A stretch of 64,000 bases of DNA, taken from positions 66,545,321 through 66,609,320 of the forward strand of contig NC_059075.1 of assembly GCF_020497125.1 (NCBI RefSeq), in the 5' to 3' direction. Shown in pieces: positions 45,524 to 56,190 of the stretch. A program made the translations under genes and the position numbers. Every line of letters starts with the position of its first letter. Position 1 is the first letter of the stretch. This stretch comes from Mauremys mutica. Its lineage: Eukaryota; Chordata; Testudines; Geoemydidae. The notes below the pieces were generated by a model that had not been told where the DNA came from, made no database searches, and saw nothing but the letters and a program-made list of their open reading frames with translations.

Positions 45524-45819
45524 CAGCCGTCCCCAAACTCTGAGGCACAACCCCCTAGAGGGGTGCAGAAGAATATTCGGGGGGCCACAATGGGGTATGG
45601 AGGAAGTGCCACCCAGCCCTGCTCTGCTCTGCCCTAAGCTCCAGCCCTGGCCTTGGCTTCTGTGACTGGGGGTTGGGGCTGGGCCACACCAGTCCCCAGC
45701 TCTCACCTGCACCCCTGACCGTGGCCCTGCTCCCAGCCCCAGTGCCTGGGGGGCAGGGGGGAGGGAAAATTACATTAAGAGTAAGGCAGGGGCTGACTTC
45801 AAAAGTTTGGGAACCACTG
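45524..45819. mobile_element. 296-bp hAT MITE with 8-bp duplication
   Basis: Termini CAGCCGTCCCCAAACTCTG and AAGTTTGGGAACCACTG form an inverted pair. AGTTAGGC is duplicated at 45516-45523 and 45820-45827. The interior is GC-rich and non-coding. Confidence 0.93.
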
Positions 45820-45827
45820 AGTTAGGC

Positions 45828-48070
45828 TGATGTGCACTATAATGTGTATTTTAATTGTAAGTGCAGGTGAAATGCCTTGATTTGACCACAGGAGGTAATG
45901 GCTTATGTGAAACTTGTATGGGATGCAGCTCTTTTGTCTTCTCAGCAGTGCTGAGATGGGTCAATCTAAAGTCCATGACCTGTGGGCAAGATTTGGCACC
46001 AGATCTCCCGGAATGTCAGTGTTGCCAGGAAAATTTCCTTTTGGGAATAAAGGTTTGTGGCCAAGGTGATGCCACAGCAGCCAGGAACAGTTTTTACTGA
46101 GCATGATTTTGAGTATCTGACACCAGCTGGTAGTCTCTCACTGCAGCTTCTTCTGATGACTAAGGAGGCGCTGCTCCTGGTCTCCAGCTACAGGACCCAT
46201 ACCTATTAGTGCAAAAGGATCACCGATCACTAGCAGCTCTGTGCCACAGGAGGTTGCAGAAAGGAATTCCACTGAAATACCTGGCATGGGTGGAGAGCAC
46301 AAATGTGTTGTTTGTCAGTGCCCTGATGTTCTATGTGCTGTTTTAAACAGTCTAGAAGGACAAAATTTGCTGCAAGGGCTTTTTCATTTTCACCTGCTCA
46401 TCTTGCCTCCACACCATAGCACTGAAGTTTCTCTGTCAGGGAATGGTTCAGCAGGAGGGGGGTGGGGGGCGGTCACTAAGCAATTTAGATGAATGCAAAT
46501 GGAAACAGCACATGCTGTTAAATAGGCCATTGGTAATGAGGACAGGAACCCTTTCATAGATCTCACCTGCCTGATTCTGCTTCAGGGCAGTGGTGACCAC
46601 TAGCATGTGGCAGCTGCTGAGTGGCTGAGCATTAGCGGGAGTTGGTTTCAGTATGGTTCCTAGTAGGCTTTTGTGCTCTGGCCTATCTCATTTGACAGTA
46701 CATGTTAGACCTGTCACACCATTGGAGGGATTGTATCTAGGTGTTAGAGCTGGGGGATGCCTGGGTTCTACTCCCAGTTCTGTCCCAGATTTTCTGTGAC
46801 TCTGGGTAAATCAGTTACTCTTTTGTCCCTCAGTCGTCCAATCTGTAAAACAGGGATGTTACTATTACCCACCCAGGAGTACTGTGAGGGGTAATGCATT
46901 ATTTATAAAGCATTTTAAAATCCTGGATGAAAGATGTTTTATAAGAGCAAAGAATTATGATCACTCCGGTTCAAAAGGAATTATTCTGGGGAAAGTCCTG
47001 TGTGTATGGCCTTGGAATTGATGAATCTGTGAACTGGCTCCATTTGCTGGGAGTTTAAAAAGTGGGGGCAGAGGGATCAAGACTGAAAAGTGAACTCTCT
47101 TCTCACTGCTAGTCACCTCAGTGCAGTTGTATGAGCCCCAGGCAGAATTGAGACATATTGGCAGGGCAGCATTGCAGGTACTTGCTCTGCTGCTGCCCAT
47201 GTTATACCTGTTCTGGAGATAGAGCGTGTCCTGTCCCCAGGGCTGTTAGCCAGCAATAAATTCACTTCAAAAAATCTGATAGCACAAAAGATACCTGTGT
47301 AACACTGTCCTTCCCACATGGCCCCCAGCTGATAGGATTGCATGCTCTGCAATTTATAGACAGAGATACCAGATAGGATTTTGTTTGGTTTTGAGGGTTA
47401 TTTTTTTTTTTTAATGTATGCAGCCTTTTTTAATAGAAAACAAGGTTTTTCTGCATGGTTCTTAGCAATGCTAAGTGGGAATCTCTTCATGGTGTCAGCA
47501 GCTGGTGCTGATGCCATGCAGATTAAGGGGAGGTGGGAGTTATACTGTTGGCATGTTATAAATCATGAAGTCAAAAAGCATTCTCCACATCTCACCCCAC
47601 CCACATACTCTTTGCCCCTTGTCTGAGAGGGTGGGCAAAAAGGTGTCTCCAGCTCCGTGCTGGCAGACCAGGCAACAACCTGAAAACAAAAGTCCAGCTG
47701 GTTTTGTGATTTTTGCCCTTCATTGTAACATACCTTGGAGGGCAGGTTACCCTGAGTGAAGACTGAATTCTGCAAAGGCTCAATGCTTCCACAGCTGTGT
47801 GCAGTCTGATAAGGGGGATGACAACATCCCTGGCTGATAAAGGGACATGCTGAGCATTTAATTAGGATTCCCTGAAGGTACCCATGTGTGTCTCAGGTAG
47901 CTGAAAGATAAGTGTTTGTGTGCAGTGAGGGGAGAATATGCAGGACTTCCATCTAGGCTACGTATCTTAATTTTGCAAGGTTATGGATCCTACAAAGCAG
48001 GGGAGAAAAAAATTACATTATTCAGTATTCCATTGGGGGGCACATCAACTCTGCTCTGTGGGCTTTATCA
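45828..48070. other. intergenic stretch with one MIR
   Basis: A MIR lies at 46738-46945. I recognise nothing in the rest. The longest open frames (81-83 codons) have no recognisable content or splice context. Confidence 0.55.
46738..46945 (+). repeat. MIR SINE
   Basis: Reads CTGGGTTCTACTCCCAGTTC, then 'tgactctgggtaaatcagtt', then AATCTGTAAAACAGGGATG and the tail TATAAAGCATTTTAAAATCC with 'gaaagatgttttataagag'. It is close to full length. Confidence 0.85.
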
Positions 48071-48078
48071 CTCTACAG

Positions 48079-48411
48079 CAGTGTTTCTCAAACTTGGGAC
48101 GCCGCTTGTGTAGGGAAAGCCCCTGGCGGGCCGGGCCGGTTTGTTTACCTGCTGCGTCCGCAGGTTCAGAAGATCGCAGCTCCCAGTGGCAGTGGTTTGC
48201 TGCTCCAGGCTAATGGGAGCTGCAGGAAATGGCGGCCAATATGTCCCTCGGCCCACACTGCTTCCTGCAGCTCCCATTGGCCTAGGGCAGCGAACCGCGG
48301 CCAGTGGGAGCCCCAATCAGCCGAACCTGCGGACACAGCAGGTAAACAAACCGGCCCGGCCTGCCAGGGGCTTTCCCTGCATAAGTGGCGTCACAAGCTT
48401 GGGAAACACTG
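48079..48411. mobile_element. 333-bp palindromic hAT MITE with 8-bp duplication
   Basis: It begins CAGTGTTTCTCAAACTTGG and ends AAGCTTGGGAAACACTG. CTCTACAG is duplicated at 48071-48078 and 48412-48419. Most of the element is a long inverted repeat: 48120-48167 pairs with 48323-48370 at 46 of 48 positions, with further pairing inward. Open frames inside it on both strands are by-products of the palindrome. Confidence 0.95.
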
Positions 48412-48654
48412 CTCTACAGGGACCTGGAGTTACGAGTTGCACAGGAAATGCGTGTGCACTTTGTCTTTCTAATGGGATTCAGTGGCTTGCTGCCTTCACA
48501 TCAAGCATGCAACCTATGTGAAAATTTCATTTTGCTGAGGACGTGGGGCTTGAATTGTAGAATGGGCATTAGGCAGCGTGCTACCACCCAACCACTGCCT
48601 GCATCTCTCCTGAAACAAGCCACAACTTGTCAGCTTGCTAGTGGGGTTTAGAAC

Positions 48655-48880
48655 ATAAGAACAGCCATACTGGGTCAGACCAATGGTCCATCTAGCCCAG
48701 TATCCTGTCTTCCGATGGTGGCTAATGCCAGGTGCCCCAGAGGGAATGAAGAGAACAGGTAATCATCAAGTGATCCATCTCCTGTCACCTATTCCCAGCT
48801 TCTGGCAAACAGAGGTTGGGGACACCATCCCTGCCCATTCTGGCTAATAGCTATTCTCTGGGGGGCTGAACTTCCACATG
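48655..48880 (-). repeat. CR1 LINE 3' end (antisense)
   Basis: ATAAGAACAGCCATACTGGG, then TCAGACCAATGGTCCATCTA, then GCCAGTATCCTGTCTTCC-like text and 'ggctaatgccaggtgcccca' is the exact antisense order of the 3' end at 42600-42765. Confidence 0.92.
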
Positions 48881-49789
48881 CTTTCACCCAAATCAATTTC
48901 CCTGAGCCATCCCATTCCAAGGAAAATGTCCTATCAGCTTTGTACAGAAAGCCAGGTAGCAGCCACAGGTTAATTTGCTAGTGACAGACAGGTTTTGGGA
49001 GCTTAAACCTATATCGGCCCCTGCATCAACTGATGGGTGACTACTGACTAGACCTGTTACAGGAATACAGTGAAGATCCCCTGACTGATCTTTCCTCTTA
49101 CAATAAATGAAGTGCTCACAGAACAGGAGTAGCACAAATAAAGGCAGTGAAAACTTTCCCCTCACTGCCTATATGCCTCAATACTGACCCGGAAGGTATG
49201 AGAAGGGAGTTCAGTGTCCATGGCTCATTCAACCCTTGGTCTCTGGGCTGAGACTGCTAGTTGCAGTGGTGATTTTGGGAGGTGGACACCTGCACATTAG
49301 GAACTGAATGGAGATGACAAAAGTCATTTCACAGAGGCCAACAGTCATCAGATGGTAAAGGCTTCCCACCAGTGCTAATCTGGTGATCAGGAAATGCTCC
49401 ATGTTGCACTACCCAGTCCGTGAGCTAGCCAGTCCCCTCTCCCTGCTGCCCCACATGCTCTGTATACCCATACTCCATCCATTTCTGCTTTTGTCCTCCC
49501 AAGCCACCTGCTCCCACTCTATTCCCTTGTTCATGCCTGATTGCTTGTGTTCCTGTCAATTTCTTGCTCACTTCCACATATCCCACCTACGGCCACTCAG
49601 TTTCTCTTTGCCCTGCTCTTTCCTATTCTGTGTCCTTTTCTGCATTTTCTCATAGATAAGTTAATCAGATTTTTGTAGCATCTAATCAAATCTGAGCTAT
49701 CTGCCAAGTTATGTATTTACAAGAATAGCACTGAAACACACAATTAGACTGGGAGTGCCTGGGTCACTACAAAAAGTAATTTTCCCTCT
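48881..49789. other. intergenic stretch
   Basis: I recognise nothing here. The 90-codon frames at 48893-49165 and 49383-49655 have no recognisable content. Confidence 0.5.
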
Positions 49790-50082
49790 GTTGATACTCA
49801 CACCTTCTTGTTAACTGTTGGGAATGGGCCACATCCACCCTGACTGAACTGGTTTCATTAGCACTGACCCCCTCACTTGGTAAGGCAACTCCCATCTTTT
49901 CATGTGCTGTGTATTTATACCTGCCTTCTGTATTTTTCACTCCATGCATTTAATCAAGTGGGTTTTAGCCCACGAAAGCTTATGCGCAAATAAATTTGTT
50001 AGTCTCTAAGGTGCCACAAGGACTCCTCGTTGTTTTTGCTGATCCAGACTAACATGACTACCCCTCTGAAACCTGTCACAAT
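49790..50082 (+). repeat. dispersed repeat, 'TTAGTCTCTAAGGTGCCACA' family, copy 1
   Basis: Contains TTTTAGCCCACGAAAGCTTA, then 'aaataaatttgttagtctctaaggtgccac' (as two shorter blocks), then AGACTAACATGACTACCCC. It is a common turtle/reptile repeat whose class I cannot state. Other copies lie at 50525-50570 (-) and 50840-50965 (+). Confidence 0.7.
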
Positions 50083-50524
50083 ATTAAATGAAGATCAGCA
50101 AATGATAGTGGTTGAATTGAACTCAGCTCTTGTCATGTTAGGGTTCAGCTGCTTAAATTTGCCTTTGGGATGCCTTGTCCTCCTAATTCTTTCTCCTTTC
50201 TGTTTCTGCTATTGCTGGTAGGCTTTGGTGGAGGGATGGGTTTTGCGCCAGGCTCTGAAACGGCTCATACTAAGGGTCAGTCTATCTGGCAGCGAATACC
50301 ATGCTCTAAGACTCAGCACTGAGAATGAACGTAAGAATGTAGCACTGGAACGGACCACCTGGGTCATTGAGTCCATTCCCCTGCTATCACAGGCACATGT
50401 CATATAATCCAGTTCACAAGCTTATCAAGATCTGCTATAAAACCAGTCAGGTTTCTAGTCCCCACTATTCTTTCTAGGAGACTGTTCTAGCACCTCAACT
50501 CTCTGAGGGTTACAAACCTTTTTC

Positions 50525-50570
50525 TAAAAAGCAACAAAGAGTCCTGTGGCACCTTAGAGACTAATAAATT
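50525..50570 (-). repeat. dispersed repeat, copy 3 (partial, antisense)
   Basis: AAGCAACAAAGAGTCCTGTG followed by GCACCTTAGAGACTAATAAA is the antisense of the 3' block of the family at 49790. It ends 8 bp before the left arm of the perfect inverted repeat. Confidence 0.75.
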
Positions 50571-50578
50571 TCTCACTT

Positions 50579-50829
50579 TTCTCACTTTTTGATGAAAAAA
50601 CTGTTTTGACCCCACATTTTTAGTTTTGGATAAATTTTTGACCTACATCAGATTTTTTTTCATGGAAACACGTTTTTGTCCCAAATGTTTCTCTCTCTCC
50701 ACCATTTCTTTTGATGGCCACTTTCAGGCCCTGATCCTCTACAAAGAAAGTTGCAATAAGCAGCCAGTAGAAATTTATGAGCAAGAGAGGGAGCACAGAG
50801 GAACATGATCTTCCTTTAACACCCCACCT
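50579..50829 (+). repeat. 251-bp perfect inverted repeat, left arm
   Basis: Every base from TTCTCACTTTTTGATG to TAACACCCCACCT is the exact complement of 51508-51758, read by eye. The arm codes for nothing recognisable; the 60-codon frame in each arm is the same string because the DNA is identical. The match breaks at both ends within two bases, so the arms have equal length. The spacer is 678 bp (50830-51507). Confidence 0.93.
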
Positions 50830-50839
50830 TGTATTGGAG

Positions 50840-50965
50840 TTTGTACATGGGTTTTAGCCCACGAAAGCTTATGCTCCAATACATTTGTTAGTCTCTAAGG
50901 TGCCACAGGACACTCTGTTGCTTTTTACAGATCCAGACTAACACGGCTACCCCTCTGATACTTGA
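50840..50965 (+). repeat. dispersed repeat, copy 2, inside the inverted-repeat spacer
   Basis: GGGTTTTAGCCCACGAAAGC, then TTGTTAGTCTCTAAGGTGCC, then AGACTAACACGGCTACCCC. Same family as 49790-50082. Confidence 0.75.
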
Positions 50966-51507
50966 AACCTTTTTTTAATTCCCCACTAACTTTACTCATG
51001 GCTAGTTCATACCCATTTGTTCCTGTGCCAGCATTGCCCATTAGCTTAAATGGCTCTTCACCATCCCTTGTGTTCACCCCCAGATGCTTGGTCGTCGTCT
51101 CTCAAAAATTTCATCTGAAGACTTCTAGTTTCCACAACTTCACTCATGGAGGATATCTTGACGGGTCGTGGATGGTGAGTTGGCCTCTGGGTAGTCTGGG
51201 TTGAAAATCACAGAGACAAGGACCTTGATTTGAATCTGGAAACAAACAGGGAGCCAGGTGAGAGTGTGGGGTGCTCAGATGATCCATCTTCCTTCAGGGA
51301 AGTCAGTTTTCCTCATTGTGTATTTATTAAAATTAAGACTGAACTCTGGACCCTGCATGTTCTTGCACAGTGCAAACATTTGTTGTGCTCTAGTGCAAGT
51401 GTGAATGGAGGCTTCATATGAGTGCAAGTAAAGCTAAGCCCTATGGTGACCACACTGAGTGGTAGAAGTGGCAGGATTATTTGTAACTGCTCAGGGTAAA
51501 AATAGAG
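50966..51507. other. remaining spacer of the inverted repeat
   Basis: I recognise nothing here. It has ordinary base composition and no long open frame. Confidence 0.5.
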
Positions 51508-51758
51508 AGGTGGGGTGTTAAAGGAAGATCATGTTCCTCTGTGCTCCCTCTCTTGCTCATAAATTTCTACTGGCTGCTTATTGCAACTTTCTTTGTAGAG
51601 GATCAGGGCCTGAAAGTGGCCATCAAAAGAAATGGTGGAGAGAGAGAAACATTTGGGACAAAAACGTGTTTCCATGAAAAAAAATCTGATGTAGGTCAAA
51701 AATTTATCCAAAACTAAAAATGTGGGGTCAAAACAGTTTTTTCATCAAAAAGTGAGAA
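51508..51758 (-). repeat. 251-bp perfect inverted repeat, right arm
   Basis: Exact complement of 50579-50829. It ends 11 bp before the LTR-like element that begins at 51770. Confidence 0.93.
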
Positions 51759-51769
51759 CATTTGGATAC

Positions 51770-52300
51770 TATCACGGAGTCCCCGGGCGATGCTCTGGAA
51801 CTGCTCCCCACAAAGCCAGTCAGGACTTTGGGGAGCCTCCTCTCCCCTGGAGCAGACTGTCTTCAGGGCAAGAAGCTCACACGGCTTCACCTTCCTAGGT
51901 CTGACCTTGGAGCATTCAGCATCCTCTTCCCCTCCGTGTGCGTCCCACAGCGAGTCCGCCCAGGCGGGGTCCTGGGGAAGCCAGAGGGTCCTGCACCCTG
52001 ACTTCGCAGTCATACGTGACTCTTAGCCAGCCAGTAAAACAGAGGTTTATTAGATGACAGGAACACGGTCTAAAACAGAGCTTGTAGGTACAGAGAACGG
52101 GATCCCTCAGCCAGGTCCATTCTAGGGCCTAGTGCGCCAGACAACCCCATCTGCCGGGGGGGAGGGCCCTAGCCATTTGTTGCCAGGAGACAGAGTGTCG
52201 GCCATTTATGCACACTGGAGACTTAAGAAATGCATAGGGGAAACTGAGGCACCCACACAGTATTCAGAGGAAACATTAAGAACAGTCCCACTTAGTCACA
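51770..52300 (-). mobile_element. solo LTR-like element (531 bp)
   Basis: GATAC is repeated at 51765-51769 and 52301-52305. On the minus strand the element runs TGTGACTAAGTGGGAC ... GACTCCGTGATA, i.e. TG..(C/T)A, and has AATAAACCTC at the expected place (TTTATT at about 52049). I know longer forms of this wording from turtle DNA; this copy looks internally shortened. No pol or gag-like sequence is adjacent, so it is most likely a solo LTR left by recombination. Confidence 0.65.
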
Positions 52301-52439
52301 GATACAATGAGTGTTTGGTCAACAGCTAGAAAAATATGGGGTAAAAATGTATTTCAATGAAATAATCTGATCATCTTGCATCAAAAAAATGTGATGAGGC
52401 AGTGGTAAGGGCAGCCCTGTGACATACAGGCATACTTTG

Positions 52440-52625
52440 TCCTTGGTACTGTTGCATCTTGAACATCCAAGGATTCTGTGGTGCTTTACAAACACCAATT
52501 AGTTCTCCTAACACCCCCACAAAACTGGTCACTCCTATTATCAGACTCGTTTTACAAACAAACTGAGGCACAGAAATTGCTTTTGCAAGGTACAAACTGA
52601 AGAGCAGAGCTGGGACTAGAAGCTA
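52440..52625 (-). repeat. MIR SINE fragment (antisense)
   Basis: CTCCTATTATCAGACTCGTT, then TTACAAACAAACTGAGGCAC, then 'gcaaggtacaaactgaagag' and 'agctgggactagaagc' follow antisense MIR. Confidence 0.75.
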
Positions 52626-55600
52626 GTACGACTCCTACTTCCTAATCCCCTCCTCTGGCCACATGTCTGCTCTCAGACCTGACCCATGGTTTTAGCTGAT
52701 GTATACATCAGCTAACTCTTGTAGAGCTAAATCCAATTGTTAGCATAGATAATGACATTAAAACAAAATAGCTGTTCCTGGCTAGAGATCAATGGAGAAA
52801 CACACAAGGTTCCAGTAAGAGCAGGCACCACTAGCAGGAAAATGTTGAATCCCGTGGCAAGTTATGGAGTAAGCAATGCACCAAAAGAACCATCCCTTTA
52901 ATGATTCATTAGGAAGAAGAATGACTTGTGAAAGCTGCCACAGGCCTTTTTGTTTTTCTTTTAATAGTTCCTGAAAAAGTATTTCAGTGCATCCAGAGCA
53001 GCCCTGGACCTGCTCGTTTTTAATTTTGTGGGGAAGGATAAAATGGAGGTGGTGGAGGATTGGGTGGGCGCAGAAGGGCACAAGCATTTCCCTTCATCAA
53101 GATCTGCAGTCCTTAAATAAGTGTTTGTCTGCTAGGCCGTGTCCATTGCATGTTCTTCTAGCTGAACATAAGCGACTAAGGCCTAAGCAGTCCCTTACGT
53201 GGGAAACTTTATTCAGGGACAGGAAACCAGGTGAGCTTCCCCTTACAGAGTTTTCTCTCTCTTCTTCTACCTAAGGTGTTTTTCCTTCTAATTGAAGAAG
53301 TGGGGTTGAACCTCTAGAACTCACAGATGCCTGCTTCATGGTCTGGGGGACAGGCTGTGTTGGAGCTCTGCTTTCCACAAGCCAGGGAGAGGGACAAGGA
53401 GGGGATCTCTCCCTCTGCTCTTTGCAAGGAGAGAGGAGGAAAGCTGGGTCCTCCACATTCCCCTTTAGCCCCTGCAATCCACTGTTTAAGGTTTCCTGGC
53501 AGTACAGATCCAACTGAATCCTCATGCAACACGCTCCCCTGCCAACTTCTCCCCTCACCACCTTCTCTCCCTCAGCTCTGCCTTCAGAGGAAGGTTCAAT
53601 AGTACCAAGAATCTCTCTGTGGAAAAGTTAATACTGACACTGTAGCAGTGTTTATCCCATGGGTGGTAGGGAGAGGATGTATATCTTCCCCCATGCGTGG
53701 AACCGTTGCTCAAGGAGGGATTTCTGTAGAAGAATGCTATAGAAACATTCTTCCTCCCTTTTGTGCTCCCCAGTAGGGCAACCACAGGCTTCTCATCCCC
53801 TCCCTCCATGCACGGAAAAAAAGAGGACAATTTGACCCTTCTCCGAATGATACTTGTGTAGAAAAGCTAGCAAAATCTGGACACTTTTGGGAAGGTACCT
53901 TGGTTCTGTGTCTGTGCAGCACCTGGCATGTTGTCACTGGGCACTACTGCAGGACAAATAATAATAATTAGGTGGAACTAATGAGATGGATGCAGTGTCA
54001 TGTATAGAGCTGTCTAGTGGGGCCTCTCAGAGTATCTGTCACAAGTGCAGCCTATTTAATATTTTCATGAGCAGATCAAGAGGATGCAGGGGAGACTGTG
54101 TTAATCAGAGCTGCAGCTGAGAGAAAGGTGGGAGGAATCAGTGATACTGTGGAGGAGGAGAAGGATATGCAGTATGAGCTCTGGAAGCTGGAATCAATGA
54201 CACGAACTTTAGTAAAGATAAATATTAAGTGACTGAATGCATTCACTCTGCAGTGTATTTACTCTTTGCAGTCATTTATCCCAGATAATGTTCATGGTCT
54301 GCTATTAGACACTTGGGGATTCAGTTGCTATGAAAGATGCCATGCTTAATAAAGCTGGATTGATTCATACTGGAACAAATAAGCAGAAGCATGTTAGAGA
54401 CTGGGGGAATACTGGGTGGGCAGCTGAACTGCAATGAAGGATCTAGGGCTAAAGTGAGTGACGAATATGAATTAACAGAGCAATGCTAATGCAAAAAAAA
54501 GGGGATTTACTATGTGATGTGGCACTGACAGGACTATCCATAGTAAGCGAGGGAAGTGCTATTCCACCCTGCTTGACGGGGGTTAGGTCCTAGTTTCAAT
54601 TCCACCGTCATTCTGGGCTTCACTCTGAGACATGGACAAAGTGGAGAGTACAGTAGAGAGGGAGAAAACGATAAAGGGTTTGAAACCAAGGAGTATAGCC
54701 AGGGGAGCTGGGAAGGGTTGGTGAGGAGAAAAGATGTCTGAGGGGGAGACGTACCTGTCTGCAAATGAAGAAAGGGATGCTAGAAAGAGAACAGGGATCC
54801 ATTATTCTCATTAGTCACCAAGATCAGAACAAAAAGTGATGGGTTTACTGCTTACCTGGGAGAGCTTGCTCTAGAGCTGAGAACAGGTAACCAGCCCCAC
54901 CCTCTGCAGTTAGGAAAATAACAAGGATACTGAAAACTAGACTTATAAATTGCTTTCCGTTTTCATAATCAAAAGCGTTAGCAACATCGATGACACTAAC
55001 TACTATGAGGGCTTACAGACACCGTATAAAGCTGATGGAGCTCTTTTTAAGAAACACCTTCAACTCTGCAAGGGGAATTCCAGAAAAAGCCCTGGCAGGT
55101 TTTGCCTCAGAGGAAGAGAAGGATTCTGACCTTGAAGGAAAAAATATATCAGATGATCAAAATATCTGTGGGCAAACCAACAGCAGCGTGGGAAAGGATC
55201 TGTTTTGCTCTCTGCTCTTGGGCCTGTGGGCAGCAGTCACAGCAGGAGTGGCCAAGTTACAATCAACTATAGATTATTTTTATTGCAACTGATGACAAGC
55301 CAGTTTCTCGGCAGCCACTCAATTATTTTATTAAATCGGTGGTTGAATGTCAGAGGAAAGTTCACTTATTAGATCAAGCTGCTCTTCACTGGGGACTTTT
55401 GCAACCAGCAGATATATTCAGAGTGGCTGCCTGCGTCCGTTTGCCATTTGCCTTCAGCATCTGCATCAGAACATCAAAGGTAGGAACTTCTTGAATACAC
55501 CCATAGGCACTTAGCTAGCCCAGGATTGTAGGTGAATCCCTTACTTTCCTCTCTTTATGAATACCCACAGTCATTTCTCAGTACCCAGCCTCTAACACAA

Positions 55601-55955
55601 TACTGCAATACTTACACTGCAGTGTACCACTAATAAATAACATCCCTCCACTGCTGTCCCCTGCTTACTAGAAACTGTAGACATGGCATTGCAGGCTGCT
55701 ATGTTATTGTCTTCCAATGATTTCTGGGTGAAATCTGATTGTTTTACAAGTTGGGATATTCCCCCCTCCCCGACTGCCAGCCTTGGGGTCATGGAGTCTG
55801 TCTGGGGTCACTCTTTTTCATGCACCTTCACCAGCAATAGCAGTTCTGTAAATCCACAAGCTACAGCCACAACAGCTGCTCTCAGGCTTCTCTGACAACT
55901 GCACTGTAGCTTTCTAAACAGTCTAAGGGGCTCTCTAATTTACTGAGCTCTGGCT
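52626..55955. other. intergenic stretch
   Basis: Apart from a faint 12345-family piece near 53905-53975 (GTGCAGCACCTGGCATGTTG, AATAATAATAATTAGG), I recognise nothing. The 100-codon frame at 54990-55292 was examined for conserved content and rejected. Confidence 0.5.
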
Positions 55956-56190
55956 GCAGTGTTGTTGTAGCTCGGTTGGTCCCAGGCTATTAGAGAGACA
56001 AGGTGGGTGAGGTCATAGCTTTTTTTTTTTGGCCCCACCTCTGTTGGTCAGAGAGACGAGCTTTTGAACTTACCCAGATCTCTTCTTCAGGTCTGGGTAA
56101 GCTCAAAAGCCTGTCTCTCTCACCAGCAAGAGTGAGTCCAATAAAAGCTATTACCTCACCCACCTTGTATCTCTGAGCTCTGTCACACCA
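55956..56190. mobile_element. double-palindrome repeat element
   Basis: Outer arms at 55992-56024 and 56143-56174 pair (AGAGACAAGGTGGGTGAGGT against its complement with few mismatches). Inner arms at 56054-56078 and 56092-56116 pair at 22 of 25 positions, with the loop ATCTCTTCTTCAG. I recognise it as a common reptile foldback-type repeat. Its class is not certain. Confidence 0.7.

Noticed and set aside
50626..51711. Two identical 60-codon ORFs taken as a duplicated small gene
   Set aside because: They are identical only because they lie in the arms of a perfect DNA inverted repeat; no coding evidence.
54990..55292. 100-codon frame starting MTLTTMRAYRHRIKLMELFL
   Set aside because: Looked at as a possible exon; no known family, no good splice acceptor and no neighbour in frame.
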